Part shown: positions 1 to 8,529 of the stretch, in pieces
Layout of the letters: every line of letters starts with the position of its first letter
How positions within the stretch are numbered: position 1 is the first letter of the stretch
Assembly (NCBI RefSeq): GCF_001269985.1
Contig: NZ_BBZB01000001.1
Coordinates: 1,364,001 to 1,428,000, forward strand
Reading direction: 5' to 3'
Length of the DNA stretch: 64,000 bases
From: Pseudoalteromonas sp. '520P1 No. 423'
Lineage (GTDB): Bacteria; Pseudomonadota; Gammaproteobacteria; Enterobacterales; Alteromonadaceae
Program-made: the position numbers and the translations under genes
Notes under the pieces: generated by a model
Database searches by the model: none
What the model saw: only the letters and a program-made list of their open reading frames with translations
What the model was told of the DNA's origin: nothing

Positions 1-256
1 CCCATTGTTCGCCATCTTCTTTTTCTATTTGTAAAAATACAACTTGACCTGAATCTGTTTCTAAAACAAATTCGGTATCTGAACTGCGTTCATATTGATA
101 AGTTTGCACATCTGCTACTTTGAGCATTTGGCCTTTAAGCCAAGCTGGATAGGCAAAAGAATCGATGACTTGCAGCATATCACCAGATTTTAACTGACTG
201 GCATCATTAAGCTGGCGTTCGGGTTTATTTTTTTTTGATTTGAAGAAGCTAAACAT
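1..256 (-). CDS. DUF4178/DUF2491-like protein, N-terminal part (cut by window edge)
   Basis: The reading frame runs leftward from an ATG at 256 and leaves the window still open, so only about 85 residues are visible. It starts MFSFFKSKKNK and continues with a small beta-rich region ending in ETDSGQVVFLQIEKEDGEQW. That pattern resembles the DUF4178 fold, or the YjfK-type DUF2491 protein found beside PspA-like YjfJ and YjfI in enterics; I cannot decide between them from this piece. It is the last visible gene of the leftward operon that also holds PspA, DUF2170, the membrane aminopropyltransferase and DUF350. A strong intercistronic hairpin separates it from the PspA gene. Function unknown. Confidence 0.6.
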   Translation of the reverse strand, partial: MFSFFKSKKNKPERQLNDASQLKSGDMLQVIDSFAYPAWLKGQMLKVADVQTYQYERSSDTEFVLETDSGQVVFLQIEKEDGEQW

Positions 257-305
257 GGAGTGTTCCTTAACTAGATGTTTATAGAGTTAAAGTCAGAGCA
301 GATAA

Positions 306-327
306 GTTAGCGAGCGAACTCGCTAAC
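306..327 (-). other. intercistronic hairpin between PspA-like gene and DUF4178-like gene
   Basis: GTTAGCGAG pairs perfectly with CTCGCTAAC across a 4-nt loop that reads TTCG on the coding (minus) strand. No run of T follows, so it looks like an mRNA-stability or processing element rather than a terminator. It lies in the 88-bp gap after the PspA-like stop codon. Confidence 0.6.
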
Positions 328-344
328 CTTAAGGTATTTAAAAC

Positions 345-1037
345 TTACTTACCTTGTTTTGCTTTAATACGCGCTAAAATATCGCTATTTTTGGTATTGC
401 TACCGCCAATACCTGCTTCTGCCATCTTAGCTTTTAAATCATCGCCGTTAGCCGCTGATTCAAGCTGTTTTGCTGCAGACAGTTCATCTTGTCTATCAGC
501 TTGTCTTTGCTTGATACGATCAAGAGAAGCGCGCGCTGAAGTCATTGAAGATTCATTTGTATTTAGTGTGCTATTAACTGCCATTGTTGCTTTTTGCACG
601 CTTTCAGTGGTTTTAACCATAGTTAATTGACGCTGATTTTCCTTGATGGTTTTTTCTGCTTCTTTAACTTGTTGCTTAAGGGCAACAATATGATTACTAA
701 AACCCGCTAGCACTTGTTCTTGCTCTGCTTTTTCAGTTTCAAAATCACCAATCTTTTCAGCAATTTCAATTGCTAATGCTTCGTTATCTTGGCTAAGTGC
801 TTGGCCTGCATATTCTTCATGCTCGCTAATGCTGTCATTTAAAGCGCTTACTTTACGTTTACACTGCATTTCTTTAGCCATTACTTCAGTTAAGCTTTTT
901 TTCGCTTTTTGTAATGCGTTTTGTGCATCAGCAATTTCTTGTTCGAAAATACGGATACCATTAGCGTCAACAATTGATTCACCTACTTCTCTTGCGCCGC
1001 CACGTACTGCTGTAAATAATTTTTTAAGTATGCTCAT
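345..1037 (-). CDS. PspA/IM30 family protein (YjfJ-like)
   Basis: This 230-residue, almost wholly helical and charged protein has the PspA/IM30 layout: a short amphipathic N-terminus (MSILKKLFTAVRGGAREVGE) followed by long coiled coils. PspA-family proteins bind the inner face of the cytoplasmic membrane and form ESCRT-III-like assemblies that protect or remodel it. No phage-shock regulator (PspF, PspB, PspC) is nearby. The neighbours are DUF2170 (24 bp upstream), a membrane aminopropyltransferase and DUF350, which matches the E. coli yjfIJKL-type neighbourhood rather than the classical psp operon. The C-terminal 40 residues are a basic, glycine-containing tail (AGIGGSNTKNSDILARIKAK). Family assignment is secure; the specific role is inferred from context. 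Confidence 0.85.
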   Translation of the reverse strand: MSILKKLFTAVRGGAREVGESIVDANGIRIFEQEIADAQNALQKAKKSLTEVMAKEMQCKRKVSALNDSISEHEEYAGQALSQDNEALAIEIAEKIGDFETEKAEQEQVLAGFSNHIVALKQQVKEAEKTIKENQRQLTMVKTTESVQKATMAVNSTLNTNESSMTSARASLDRIKQRQADRQDELSAAKQLESAANGDDLKAKMAEAGIGGSNTKNSDILARIKAKQGK

Positions 1038-1061
1038 AATCTTATCTCCTGGCCTAAACCA

Positions 1062-1502
1062 TTATTCATTTAAGTAAGCTGTGACCGCATCTAATGCATC
1101 AATTGCGTTGTCAGCTAATGTTACTAATTCATGTGTTATATCATCGAAAGATGAATTAACTGATAAAGCACCAAAAATGGCATATTTATCATCAACCTTT
1201 GCAAATGCACTTAATGGAATTGGCACGTTTAATCTAAGTAGTGCTTCATTAAGTTCATCTTTTAATTCTGCTTTTACTTCGCTTTCAGAAAACAAGTAAC
1301 TAATGCAAAGCAGTTGTTCGTCAGTTTGTGTTACAAAAATGGGTAACTCATCATTACCATCAACAATTACTTGAAGGACTTCCTGTTCGCCTTCACTTGC
1401 AATTAGAAAAGACTCAAAACTAACACCTTCTGCTTCGAATGTTGCTAACTTGATTGAAAGTTCATTTAATTCCATCTTCTGTTCCTTTGCTATAAATGAC
1501 AT
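1062..1502 (-). CDS. DUF2170 family protein (YjfI-like)
   Basis: A 146-residue acidic soluble protein of alternating strands and helices, without a signal peptide or membrane segment, matching the YjfI/DUF2170 family in length and in position directly upstream of the PspA-like gene. YjfI-type proteins always travel with PspA/YjfJ, suggesting a cytosolic partner, but no biochemical function is established. An internal ATG at codon 10 (MELNELSIKL), preceded by AAAGGAAC, is a good alternative start and would remove the first nine residues (MSFIAKEQK), which look like translated leader sequence. The gene lies 63 bp downstream of the aminopropyltransferase gene on the same strand. Confidence 0.75.
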   Translation of the reverse strand: MSFIAKEQKMELNELSIKLATFEAEGVSFESFLIASEGEQEVLQVIVDGNDELPIFVTQTDEQLLCISYLFSESEVKAELKDELNEALLRLNVPIPLSAFAKVDDKYAIFGALSVNSSFDDITHELVTLADNAIDALDAVTAYLNE

Positions 1503-1565
1503 ATTATGTCTGAGTTAAGAATTACACTTGCGACATATTATGTCAACAGTAAAGTGCAAATTAAT

Positions 1566-3302
1566 TTAGTTTTTATACAATTCAGATTCACTTTGCCAAG
1601 CTTGACTGTGATAATCATACAGTACACCTGATCCTAGTCTATTGACTTCAATAGACTTAATTTCATCAAAAAAGTTTCGTGGAAAGATAAATGAAGCAAG
1701 AATATATTCTTTGCTTAACCATGGTGATTCCACTGGTAGTTGTTGCAATTTTTCAATACGCTGACTGGCACTTTGTCCTGAGCGTGTTGCAATCGTCCAA
1801 CCCCATTGGCCAAAAGAAGGGATATTTTGCTGGTATTGTTCAACATGTAAAAAACCAGAAAACTTAACCGTTTTGGCGATGCTTAAAAAAGCACTTTGGG
1901 CATGATAAGGTGAGGTAGATTGTATTGCTAAGGCACCATCTGGTGCTAATAATTGTCGAACCTGATTATAAAAATAGTCACTATATAGTTTATTTAAATC
2001 AGGATGATTAGGATCCGGTAAATCAATAATTATTGTATCAAATTGTTTGCTTTGATCTAATAACTTTTCTACTTCTAAAAAAGCATCAGTTGCAATGATA
2101 TTCGCTCTAGGATCGCTCATCGCATTTTCATTTAACTTAACCACACGCTGTTTTATATAGTTAGGTATTTCGAATTTTTCACTTGAATATTGCTTATTTT
2201 CAAAACCAAATAAAGTCAGTAATTGCGCATCTAAATCAATTAAAGTCACCGATTTAACTGGCCACTTAAGTGCATCTCTTAGTGCTAAGCCATCACCGCC
2301 GCCAATAATTAAAACATTTTCCTGGCGATTTGATGCTGCCATAGCAGGGTAAACTAACATTGAATGATACAGTTGTTCATCAGCACTGGAGAATTGTAAC
2401 CGTCCGTTTAAATAGAGATCTGTTATTGGTTCATTTTGATTTTTTAAAAAGCGCTCCGTCACCACTAAATGCTGATATTTTGTTGATTGAGAATAGATTA
2501 CTTTGTCTTTATATAACACGCTGCTTAAATCTTTCATCCAAGTTGTGCCCATCACTAATAGCAGGCTGAATAAGCATAACAATATAATATGGCAAACAAA
2601 TAAAGACTTTGCATAACGGATATGGCTACGATATTTAGCTAAAAAGATAAATCCAGCCACGATATTAAATAAAGCAGTCCAAGCAGCAGCTTGCATTATG
2701 GGCATAGATAGCATAATAGTGACCCAAATAGCCGCACCTATACCTGCACCTATGTAATCAGCACCATAAATCGTACCTGCATTATTTTCTAAAAAACGAC
2801 CATATACTTGTTGTCGCACTCGGGCGATAAGTGGGATCTCCATGCCAATAAAGATGCCTAATATTAAACCAAATACATAAGGCATAAATTGCGCGACATC
2901 TTGCATTTTTTCAAATAAATAACCATCAAGTAGTACGTTAGGTGGTAAGTTGAATGTATCGGAAAGGGTGTGAGGCAAGGTGTAACTAATGGCAATAAGG
3001 CTGGCGATAAATAAAATACAACTCATGCCAATTAAAGCAATTAAAGCTTCTAACCATGCAAAAGCGGTGAATGCGTCTTTAAACCAGCGTGCTAAGAATG
3101 CACCTATGCCCATGGCAACTATCATAGTGCCGATCATGGCGTATATAGCGCTTTCTACGGATCCTAAAACACGCCCAGCATAGTGAGAGAGTAAATATTC
3201 ATAAATAAGGCCACAGCCAGCAAGGATTGCCATTACTGAAATTAGTAATATATCGTGAAACCATAATGTTTTTTTAGACTGTGTTAATGTTGAGGTATTC
3301 AA
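1566..3302 (-). CDS. membrane-anchored spermidine synthase-like aminopropyltransferase
   Basis: A 578-residue fusion. Residues ~15-250 hold about seven transmembrane segments; residues ~270-560 are a SpeE-type methyltransferase-fold domain. The SpeE nucleotide loop is visible as LIIGGGDGLALRDAL, followed by the acidic strand end TLIDLD and the catalytic region IIIDLPDPNHPDLNKLYS, so decarboxylated-AdoMet binding and aminopropyl transfer are plausible. The protein is twice the length of cytosolic SpeE. The location beside DUF350, PspA-like and DUF2170 genes implies a job at the membrane, perhaps modifying an envelope polyamine or lipid, but the acceptor is unknown. A hairpin lies upstream, after the DUF350 stop. 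Confidence 0.85.
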   Translation of the reverse strand: MNTSTLTQSKKTLWFHDILLISVMAILAGCGLIYEYLLSHYAGRVLGSVESAIYAMIGTMIVAMGIGAFLARWFKDAFTAFAWLEALIALIGMSCILFIASLIAISYTLPHTLSDTFNLPPNVLLDGYLFEKMQDVAQFMPYVFGLILGIFIGMEIPLIARVRQQVYGRFLENNAGTIYGADYIGAGIGAAIWVTIMLSMPIMQAAAWTALFNIVAGFIFLAKYRSHIRYAKSLFVCHIILLCLFSLLLVMGTTWMKDLSSVLYKDKVIYSQSTKYQHLVVTERFLKNQNEPITDLYLNGRLQFSSADEQLYHSMLVYPAMAASNRQENVLIIGGGDGLALRDALKWPVKSVTLIDLDAQLLTLFGFENKQYSSEKFEIPNYIKQRVVKLNENAMSDPRANIIATDAFLEVEKLLDQSKQFDTIIIDLPDPNHPDLNKLYSDYFYNQVRQLLAPDGALAIQSTSPYHAQSAFLSIAKTVKFSGFLHVEQYQQNIPSFGQWGWTIATRSGQSASQRIEKLQQLPVESPWLSKEYILASFIFPRNFFDEIKSIEVNRLGSGVLYDYHSQAWQSESELYKN

Positions 3303-3332
3303 TAGGGTTAAGCTCAGATCAATGTGAGGGAG

Positions 3333-3363
3333 TAGCTCATAAGTATTTATTGCTTATGAGCTA
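3333..3363 (-). other. intercistronic hairpin between DUF350 and aminopropyltransferase genes
   Basis: TAGCTCATAAG pairs perfectly with CTTATGAGCTA over a 9-nt loop. On the coding strand the stem is followed by CTCCCTCACATTG, not a T-run, so it is more likely a processing or differential-stability element inside the operon than a terminator. Confidence 0.6.
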
Positions 3364-3374
3364 TGAAATGTAGG

Positions 3375-4265
3375 TTAATTACCCAATAAAGTCGCCATCG
3401 TTAAACCAATCGCAAATGAGGTTGTTGCTGAAATTGCTGCAACACCTACATTCTTTTGACGGTTCACTTCATCTGAAATATCAGTACCAGATAAAATAAT
3501 TTTTATAGTGATTAAATGCAGAAGAATAAACATCACTAAACTAAAAATAGCCGCGCCAGCCCAGTAAAGTAAGCTCATATTGATATTATCTGCATTATAA
3601 GGCGCAAGACCTGTCGCTGCTGTAATCGCTAAACCACTACCAATTAAAAAGCCTGCGTAACGTACACCAACAGCTAGATTATTATCTTTAATTGCTTGTT
3701 GTAAACAATCGCCATTTTTATTTGTGCGTTTGAATAACTGCACACGATACTGACTGACTAATAACATGATGATATTGCCTATGATAAATGCTGCAATCAC
3801 GATAGGCAGTCCATGCCAGCCTTCAGTTAATACCCAAATTAGTGCCGAGCGAATCAGTATTGCGACAGTAACGATATGACCAAATTCAATTAGTGCTGCA
3901 GTTACATTGCCTTTTACAATCTCAAAATGTAAATCAACTTTACGTAGTGCCACTTTGTCTTGAAAAAAATGTCCAAGTTTAATTAAAGCGATACCTACTA
4001 AACCATAACCACCCATTTGCATCGCTTCTTCAAGTAAAGTATCTGCAAAGTTACCACTTGTAATTCCTGTTAATACGATAGCTAAACCAGCTAGGCCTGC
4101 TGCAAAACTTAAACCAAATGCAAAGTTATCACGTTTTGTAATTTCATCATTGGCATGTAAATTTGAGACCCAGCCTTTAATAAGTTTTAAACTTACAAAT
4201 AGGGCTATGATGACGATAAAGTCTATGGCGAGTGCTTGCGCTGTCCATAATGTTAATCCGTTCAT
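3375..4265 (-). CDS. DUF350 integral membrane protein (YjfL-like)
   Basis: A 296-residue polytopic membrane protein with about eight hydrophobic segments arranged as tandem DUF350 units; the conserved feature is the repeated pattern of a small-residue-rich helix followed by a polar Lys/Asp loop, for example FGLSFAAGLAGLAIVLTG. DUF350 proteins (YjfL, YshE) are widespread beside aminopropyltransferase or glutathionylspermidine synthase genes and PspA homologues. No transport substrate is proven. It sits between the lipoprotein gene (58 bp upstream) and the aminopropyltransferase gene (72 bp downstream), all on the minus strand, so the whole set is probably one transcript. Confidence 0.8.
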   Translation of the reverse strand: MNGLTLWTAQALAIDFIVIIALFVSLKLIKGWVSNLHANDEITKRDNFAFGLSFAAGLAGLAIVLTGITSGNFADTLLEEAMQMGGYGLVGIALIKLGHFFQDKVALRKVDLHFEIVKGNVTAALIEFGHIVTVAILIRSALIWVLTEGWHGLPIVIAAFIIGNIIMLLVSQYRVQLFKRTNKNGDCLQQAIKDNNLAVGVRYAGFLIGSGLAITAATGLAPYNADNINMSLLYWAGAAIFSLVMFILLHLITIKIILSGTDISDEVNRQKNVGVAAISATTSFAIGLTMATLLGN

Positions 4266-4323
4266 ATTATATTCTCCAAAAAATTCTTTATTTAAATTCG
4301 TTAGTACCAGTATTTTTTATTGG

Positions 4324-5277
4324 TTATTTACCGCGACTGACGCCACGTGAAGTACGGCTTGAGCTATTTCGAACAGAGCCTGAACTCTTTGAGTAGTTGC
4401 TTTTTGAATAACTACTTCTGGTTTTTACTGGGGTATAACTGCTTCTACTTAAACTTGAAGCACCTGAGCGTTTTTTAGCGTAAGGGCTGGTGAATTGCTT
4501 ACCTTGGCGCTTGTATGATTGCTTAGTGCGGGTTTCAATTTTTTGCTGTGTTTTATATTGATTTTTACTGGTATAACGTGAACGGCCATAGTCGTTATAA
4601 TAACTATAACGACGCTTGCGGCTCCATCTATCGTAGCTTACGCCACCAACAACATCGCCAAACATACGGTACATGCCATACCATTGCCAAAAGCTAATAC
4701 CGCTAGAGTTAGTTTGCCAATTACCATAGTTAGGGTTGCCTATCATTTGGCTACCAGAACCAAAGTTTTCACCTTGGTTTGCGGCATCTTCAGCTTGTTT
4801 GCTGATCGCACCCACACGGGCTAAATTGCCCTCAGACATATCAGCTATTACATTTAACGGATCTGTTAAAGCATCACCAAATATGCTGAGCTTGGCGGCT
4901 TCTTTAATTTTGGCTAATCTGTCTAATTGGATATACGCATTATCTAAGGTAACAGGCTCGTTTTTTATATCATTTAAGCGTGTTGTTAAACCTTGAAATA
5001 ATGGACCTTGAGTTGTGGCATCTTGTGCAACTAAACTACTTATTTGTGAGATTTTAGGTAAGTTATTTTGTACATAGCTATCATATTCTTTTAGCAGTTT
5101 AGCGTTACGGATATAATTATTATCCAGTGCTTTTCTTAAGCTTGCGATTTCTAATTCAGTTGAATTAATTTCTAACTGAACAGATTTTTGGGCTTGTTCT
5201 TCTTTAGACTCACAGCCTAACAGAAAAATTGAAAAGCAAAAAAAACTAAAGAGCTTCCAGGCATTAAAATTCGACAT
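4324..5277 (-). CDS. lipoprotein with Arg/Ser/Tyr-rich C-terminal tail
   Basis: A 317-residue protein whose N-terminus is a lipoprotein signal with lipobox LLGC, so the mature protein begins with a lipidated Cys followed by ESKEEQ. Residues ~30-170 are a helical, coiled-coil-like segment (polar heptads with LNDIKNE, LDRLAKIKE). The last ~100 residues are low complexity and very basic, rich in Arg, Ser, Tyr and Lys (for example RKRRYSYYNDYGRSRY), as in proteins that touch peptidoglycan, LPS or polyanions. I recognise no enzyme domain. It is the first gene of the leftward operon that includes DUF350 and the aminopropyltransferase. An envelope location is well supported; function is unknown. Confidence 0.65.
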   Translation of the reverse strand: MSNFNAWKLFSFFCFSIFLLGCESKEEQAQKSVQLEINSTELEIASLRKALDNNYIRNAKLLKEYDSYVQNNLPKISQISSLVAQDATTQGPLFQGLTTRLNDIKNEPVTLDNAYIQLDRLAKIKEAAKLSIFGDALTDPLNVIADMSEGNLARVGAISKQAEDAANQGENFGSGSQMIGNPNYGNWQTNSSGISFWQWYGMYRMFGDVVGGVSYDRWSRKRRYSYYNDYGRSRYTSKNQYKTQQKIETRTKQSYKRQGKQFTSPYAKKRSGASSLSRSSYTPVKTRSSYSKSNYSKSSGSVRNSSSRTSRGVSRGK

Positions 5278-5411
5278 TCATTGTCACCTTTTATCAGCAT
5301 TAATTTATAGAGATTATTGAATAACTCTAGTTTTGCATAACCCTGAATTTAAACCAAGTTTTTTGGACCTAATAATGTAATTTGATGTTTTGAGAGCGAG
5401 TAGTTTGCGGG

Positions 5412-5450
5412 ACTAAATAGCTTATCTAAATTTTAGATAAGCTATTTAGT
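5412..5450 (-). terminator. near-perfect palindrome ending the RND operon
   Basis: Two 19-nt arms (ACTAAATAGCTTATCTAAA and its complement) abut with virtually no loop, immediately downstream of the RND pump stop codon. As RNA it would fold into a long AU-rich hairpin. The T-run is weak, so it may end the transcript inefficiently or act as a bidirectional element. Confidence 0.5.
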
Positions 5451-5454
5451 AGGC

Positions 5455-8400
5455 TTAACTTGCAGGTATTTCGCTATTTTCAGGCGTGAAAGCAAGTTTA
5501 GATTTTTTTGCTATCAGTAATTTATATGCCACAGGTACAAAATAGAAAGATAATATGGTTGTTAATGCTGTACCGCCTGCAATTGATACTGCAAATGGAG
5601 GCCAAAAACCACCGCCAGCTAATATAAGAGGCATAAAACCACCTACTGTCGTGATTGTTGTTGAAGTAATATGCCTGGAGCTATTCATCACTGCGGCAAT
5701 AATTTTTTCTTGATCTTTGCCCGCATTAGTCGCACGCAGCTCAGATAAAATAACAATGGCGGCATTAATTGCTAATCCCATTAAGCCAAGCAGACCGATA
5801 ATCACAGTAAAACCAAATGGAAAACCGCCTAAGTAAACACTTAATAAACCTAACATCGCAGCTTGAATAGCATTAATGAGAATTAAAAATGTGATGGTAA
5901 ATGAATTAAAAGAAACAACCAGCACAGTGATCAGCAATACTGCAATAATACCTACAGAAGCGATTAGTTGGCCTACTGCTTCGTTGCGTTTTTGTGATTC
6001 GCCACCTATTTCTAATTTGTAGCCTGGCGGTACTTTAAAATCAGAATTAGCTAAAATTTCTTGAAAGTCATTTAATACTGATTGTGGAATAATGTCTGTT
6101 TTTAAATAACCTTCAACAACATTAACCCGTTCGCCATTTCTGCGCTCTATGCTGCCTCTCGATGGTTTTAAACTGAGCTCTGTAAAAGCTTCAATGTTTA
6201 ATGCTTGGTTTGCTAAAAAGTTAGTTGAGTTGAGTGCTTGCGTTGAGCTTCTGTCAGCATCAGATACTCTCACCCTTACTGGGATAGTTTCAGTTTGTTC
6301 TATGATACTACCCGATATCACACCATGATATTGCGACTGTAATTGGTTGGCTAAATCATTTAAGGTTAATCCGCTTTGTTTTAATGCTATTTCATCCGCT
6401 TTTAACCAAAGCTTAGGATTGCCAGACATGAGTGTCGCACGGGTTTGAGTTACATTTTCATGTGAGATTAATAAAGTACGTAGTTCTGATCCTAATGTAT
6501 TTAATGTATCAAGGTTAGGGCCATAAATTCGCATTTCAATTGGCGCATTAAATGGAGGGCCTTGTTCTAATTTCCTAACTATAATTTGTGCCTGTGGAAA
6601 TGCAATATCTAGCTCAGTTTGCAGTTTAGGGATCAGTTTATTGGCAACCTTAAAGTTAGCTACTTTAACCATAGCTTGGGCGTAGTTTGATGCGCCACGG
6701 CTTCGAGGTTTTATATTGTAATAAAAGCTGGGGAAGTTATTGCCTATCATCCAGTCTAGTTTTTCTATTCCATCAAACTCCCTGATAAACTGATCAATTT
6801 CTAAAGTTGTTTGTTTGGTATTTTCTATGCTACTGCTTGGTGATAAACGCATTTCAATATGAAACATGTCACGATCAGATGGTGGGAAAAATTGTTCAGT
6901 CAGTTGTCCCGCGCTTAAAAAACCTAACACTGGTAACATAAATACTAATGATAATGTTCGTTTCGGATGATTTAAGCTCCATTTTAATGAAACTGTAAAT
7001 TTTTCTGATAACTTAGGTAATCGAATTCCTCGCCCCAAAATGCTATTAGGCTCTTTACCATTGATAAATTGGCCTGCAAATACAGCGATTAAAGTGTGAG
7101 ATATTAAATATGATCCAATTAAAGCGAATATTACGCTTAAGGCAATGCCACCAACAAATTCACCTGCTGGTCCTGGCATAAGTACAATCGGCGCAAATGC
7201 TAATATTGTTGTTAGCGTTGACCCTAATAATGGCATCCAAAAATGTGAGACTGCAGTTTGTACGGCTTTTAATGCAGAGTATCCTTGCTGGCGATACCTT
7301 TGTATTGAGTCGGTCATAACAATTGCGTTATCTACCATAATACCCAGTGCGACAACTAAACCTGTTACTGACATCTGATGTATTGGTAAGCCGTAATATT
7401 GCATCGTCACTAAAGTAAATAATACGGTGAGCGGTAAAGCTGAACCAACGATGATCGCGGCTTTAAAACCTAAAGTAAGCATTAAAACTGAGAGTATAAT
7501 AATAAAACCCACCAAAATATTACTTAGCAGTTCGCCTAATCTATTTTCTGTATAGGGTTGTTGATTAAAAATCTCCTTTAATTGCACTTGTTCAGGTAGA
7601 TTTTGTAAAAAAAGGTTTTTGCTGTCATCTACATTCTTTGAAAAATTGTCGATACGAAGCCTAGGTAGCATGCGTGCCGCAACATAAACGCCTGGCTGAC
7701 CATCAATTAAAGCAATATCAAATTGTGGTGTTTTAATTGATTTTGTAATACTTGCTAAATCTGATAACTGATATTGGCTGCCAGTCTCACTACTGGTAAT
7801 GGGGATTTGTTCAATGCGCGTGATAGAGTCAAAAGCGCCTGTTACCTCTAACTGAATTTGTGTTTTATTATTAACTAAGGTTCCCGCTGCAACTTTTGAG
7901 TCAGCCCCTTTAAGTGCGTTTGCTATTTGTTGTACAGAAATATTTAATATGACTGCTTTGTTTGCGTCGATTTCAACTAATACTTCTTCTTCAGGCTTAC
8001 CAAAAAAATGTACAATTTCCACACCGGATACATTACGTAATTTACTTTGCAGCTCTTTAGCATAACGGTTGATAGTAGAAAGTGATACTTGTGGTGTGTT
8101 ACCTGTTAACGCGAATATTCGTGTATACGCATAGCCTTTTTCATCATCTAATTGAGGCGTACTGGCTTGGGTAGGTAATTGAGTTTGTACATCGGCTAAC
8201 AAATCTCTTAATCTTGACCAAATAGGAATAGGATCAATAACACTATCTTTTAGTTCAATACTGAGTACTGAAATACCCGGTCGTGAAGTTGAAACGATGA
8301 GTTTTATTTCTTGTTGTGCTTTTAATTTTTGCTCTAAAACTTCACTTAATTGTACTTCAATGCGCTCAGCGCTGGCACCAGGTAAAAAAGTAGTAACAGA

Positions 8401-8529
8401 GGCAAAGCGATTGGTGATCCTTGGATCTTCTGTTCTTGGCAAGCTGCTAATCGCAGCAAGCCCACTAACGCATAATAAAACAATAATTAATGCTTGCAGA
8501 CGAGGGTGTTCAAATAGATATTTGATCAT
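5455..8529 (-). CDS. RND efflux pump, inner-membrane subunit
   Basis: At 1024 residues this has the AcrB/MexF size and layout: an N-terminal helix, a large periplasmic loop, TM2-6, a second periplasmic loop and TM8-12. The proton-relay segment reads GIMVDNAIVMTDS, with one Asp and an Asn where classical AcrB has two adjacent Asp residues; this variant is common in several RND subgroups. The gene overlaps the adaptor gene by one base (TAATG), so the two are translationally coupled. No outer-membrane channel gene is present, so a TolC-like partner must be elsewhere. A divergent TetR gene with paired operators suggests local repression and drug-induced expression. Substrate cannot be read from sequence. 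Confidence 0.9.
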   Translation of the reverse strand: MIKYLFEHPRLQALIIVLLCVSGLAAISSLPRTEDPRITNRFASVTTFLPGASAERIEVQLSEVLEQKLKAQQEIKLIVSTSRPGISVLSIELKDSVIDPIPIWSRLRDLLADVQTQLPTQASTPQLDDEKGYAYTRIFALTGNTPQVSLSTINRYAKELQSKLRNVSGVEIVHFFGKPEEEVLVEIDANKAVILNISVQQIANALKGADSKVAAGTLVNNKTQIQLEVTGAFDSITRIEQIPITSSETGSQYQLSDLASITKSIKTPQFDIALIDGQPGVYVAARMLPRLRIDNFSKNVDDSKNLFLQNLPEQVQLKEIFNQQPYTENRLGELLSNILVGFIIILSVLMLTLGFKAAIIVGSALPLTVLFTLVTMQYYGLPIHQMSVTGLVVALGIMVDNAIVMTDSIQRYRQQGYSALKAVQTAVSHFWMPLLGSTLTTILAFAPIVLMPGPAGEFVGGIALSVIFALIGSYLISHTLIAVFAGQFINGKEPNSILGRGIRLPKLSEKFTVSLKWSLNHPKRTLSLVFMLPVLGFLSAGQLTEQFFPPSDRDMFHIEMRLSPSSSIENTKQTTLEIDQFIREFDGIEKLDWMIGNNFPSFYYNIKPRSRGASNYAQAMVKVANFKVANKLIPKLQTELDIAFPQAQIIVRKLEQGPPFNAPIEMRIYGPNLDTLNTLGSELRTLLISHENVTQTRATLMSGNPKLWLKADEIALKQSGLTLNDLANQLQSQYHGVISGSIIEQTETIPVRVRVSDADRSSTQALNSTNFLANQALNIEAFTELSLKPSRGSIERRNGERVNVVEGYLKTDIIPQSVLNDFQEILANSDFKVPPGYKLEIGGESQKRNEAVGQLIASVGIIAVLLITVLVVSFNSFTITFLILINAIQAAMLGLLSVYLGGFPFGFTVIIGLLGLMGLAINAAIVILSELRATNAGKDQEKIIAAVMNSSRHITSTTITTVGGFMPLILAGGGFWPPFAVSIAGGTALTTILSFYFVPVAYKLLIAKKSKLAFTPENSEIPAS

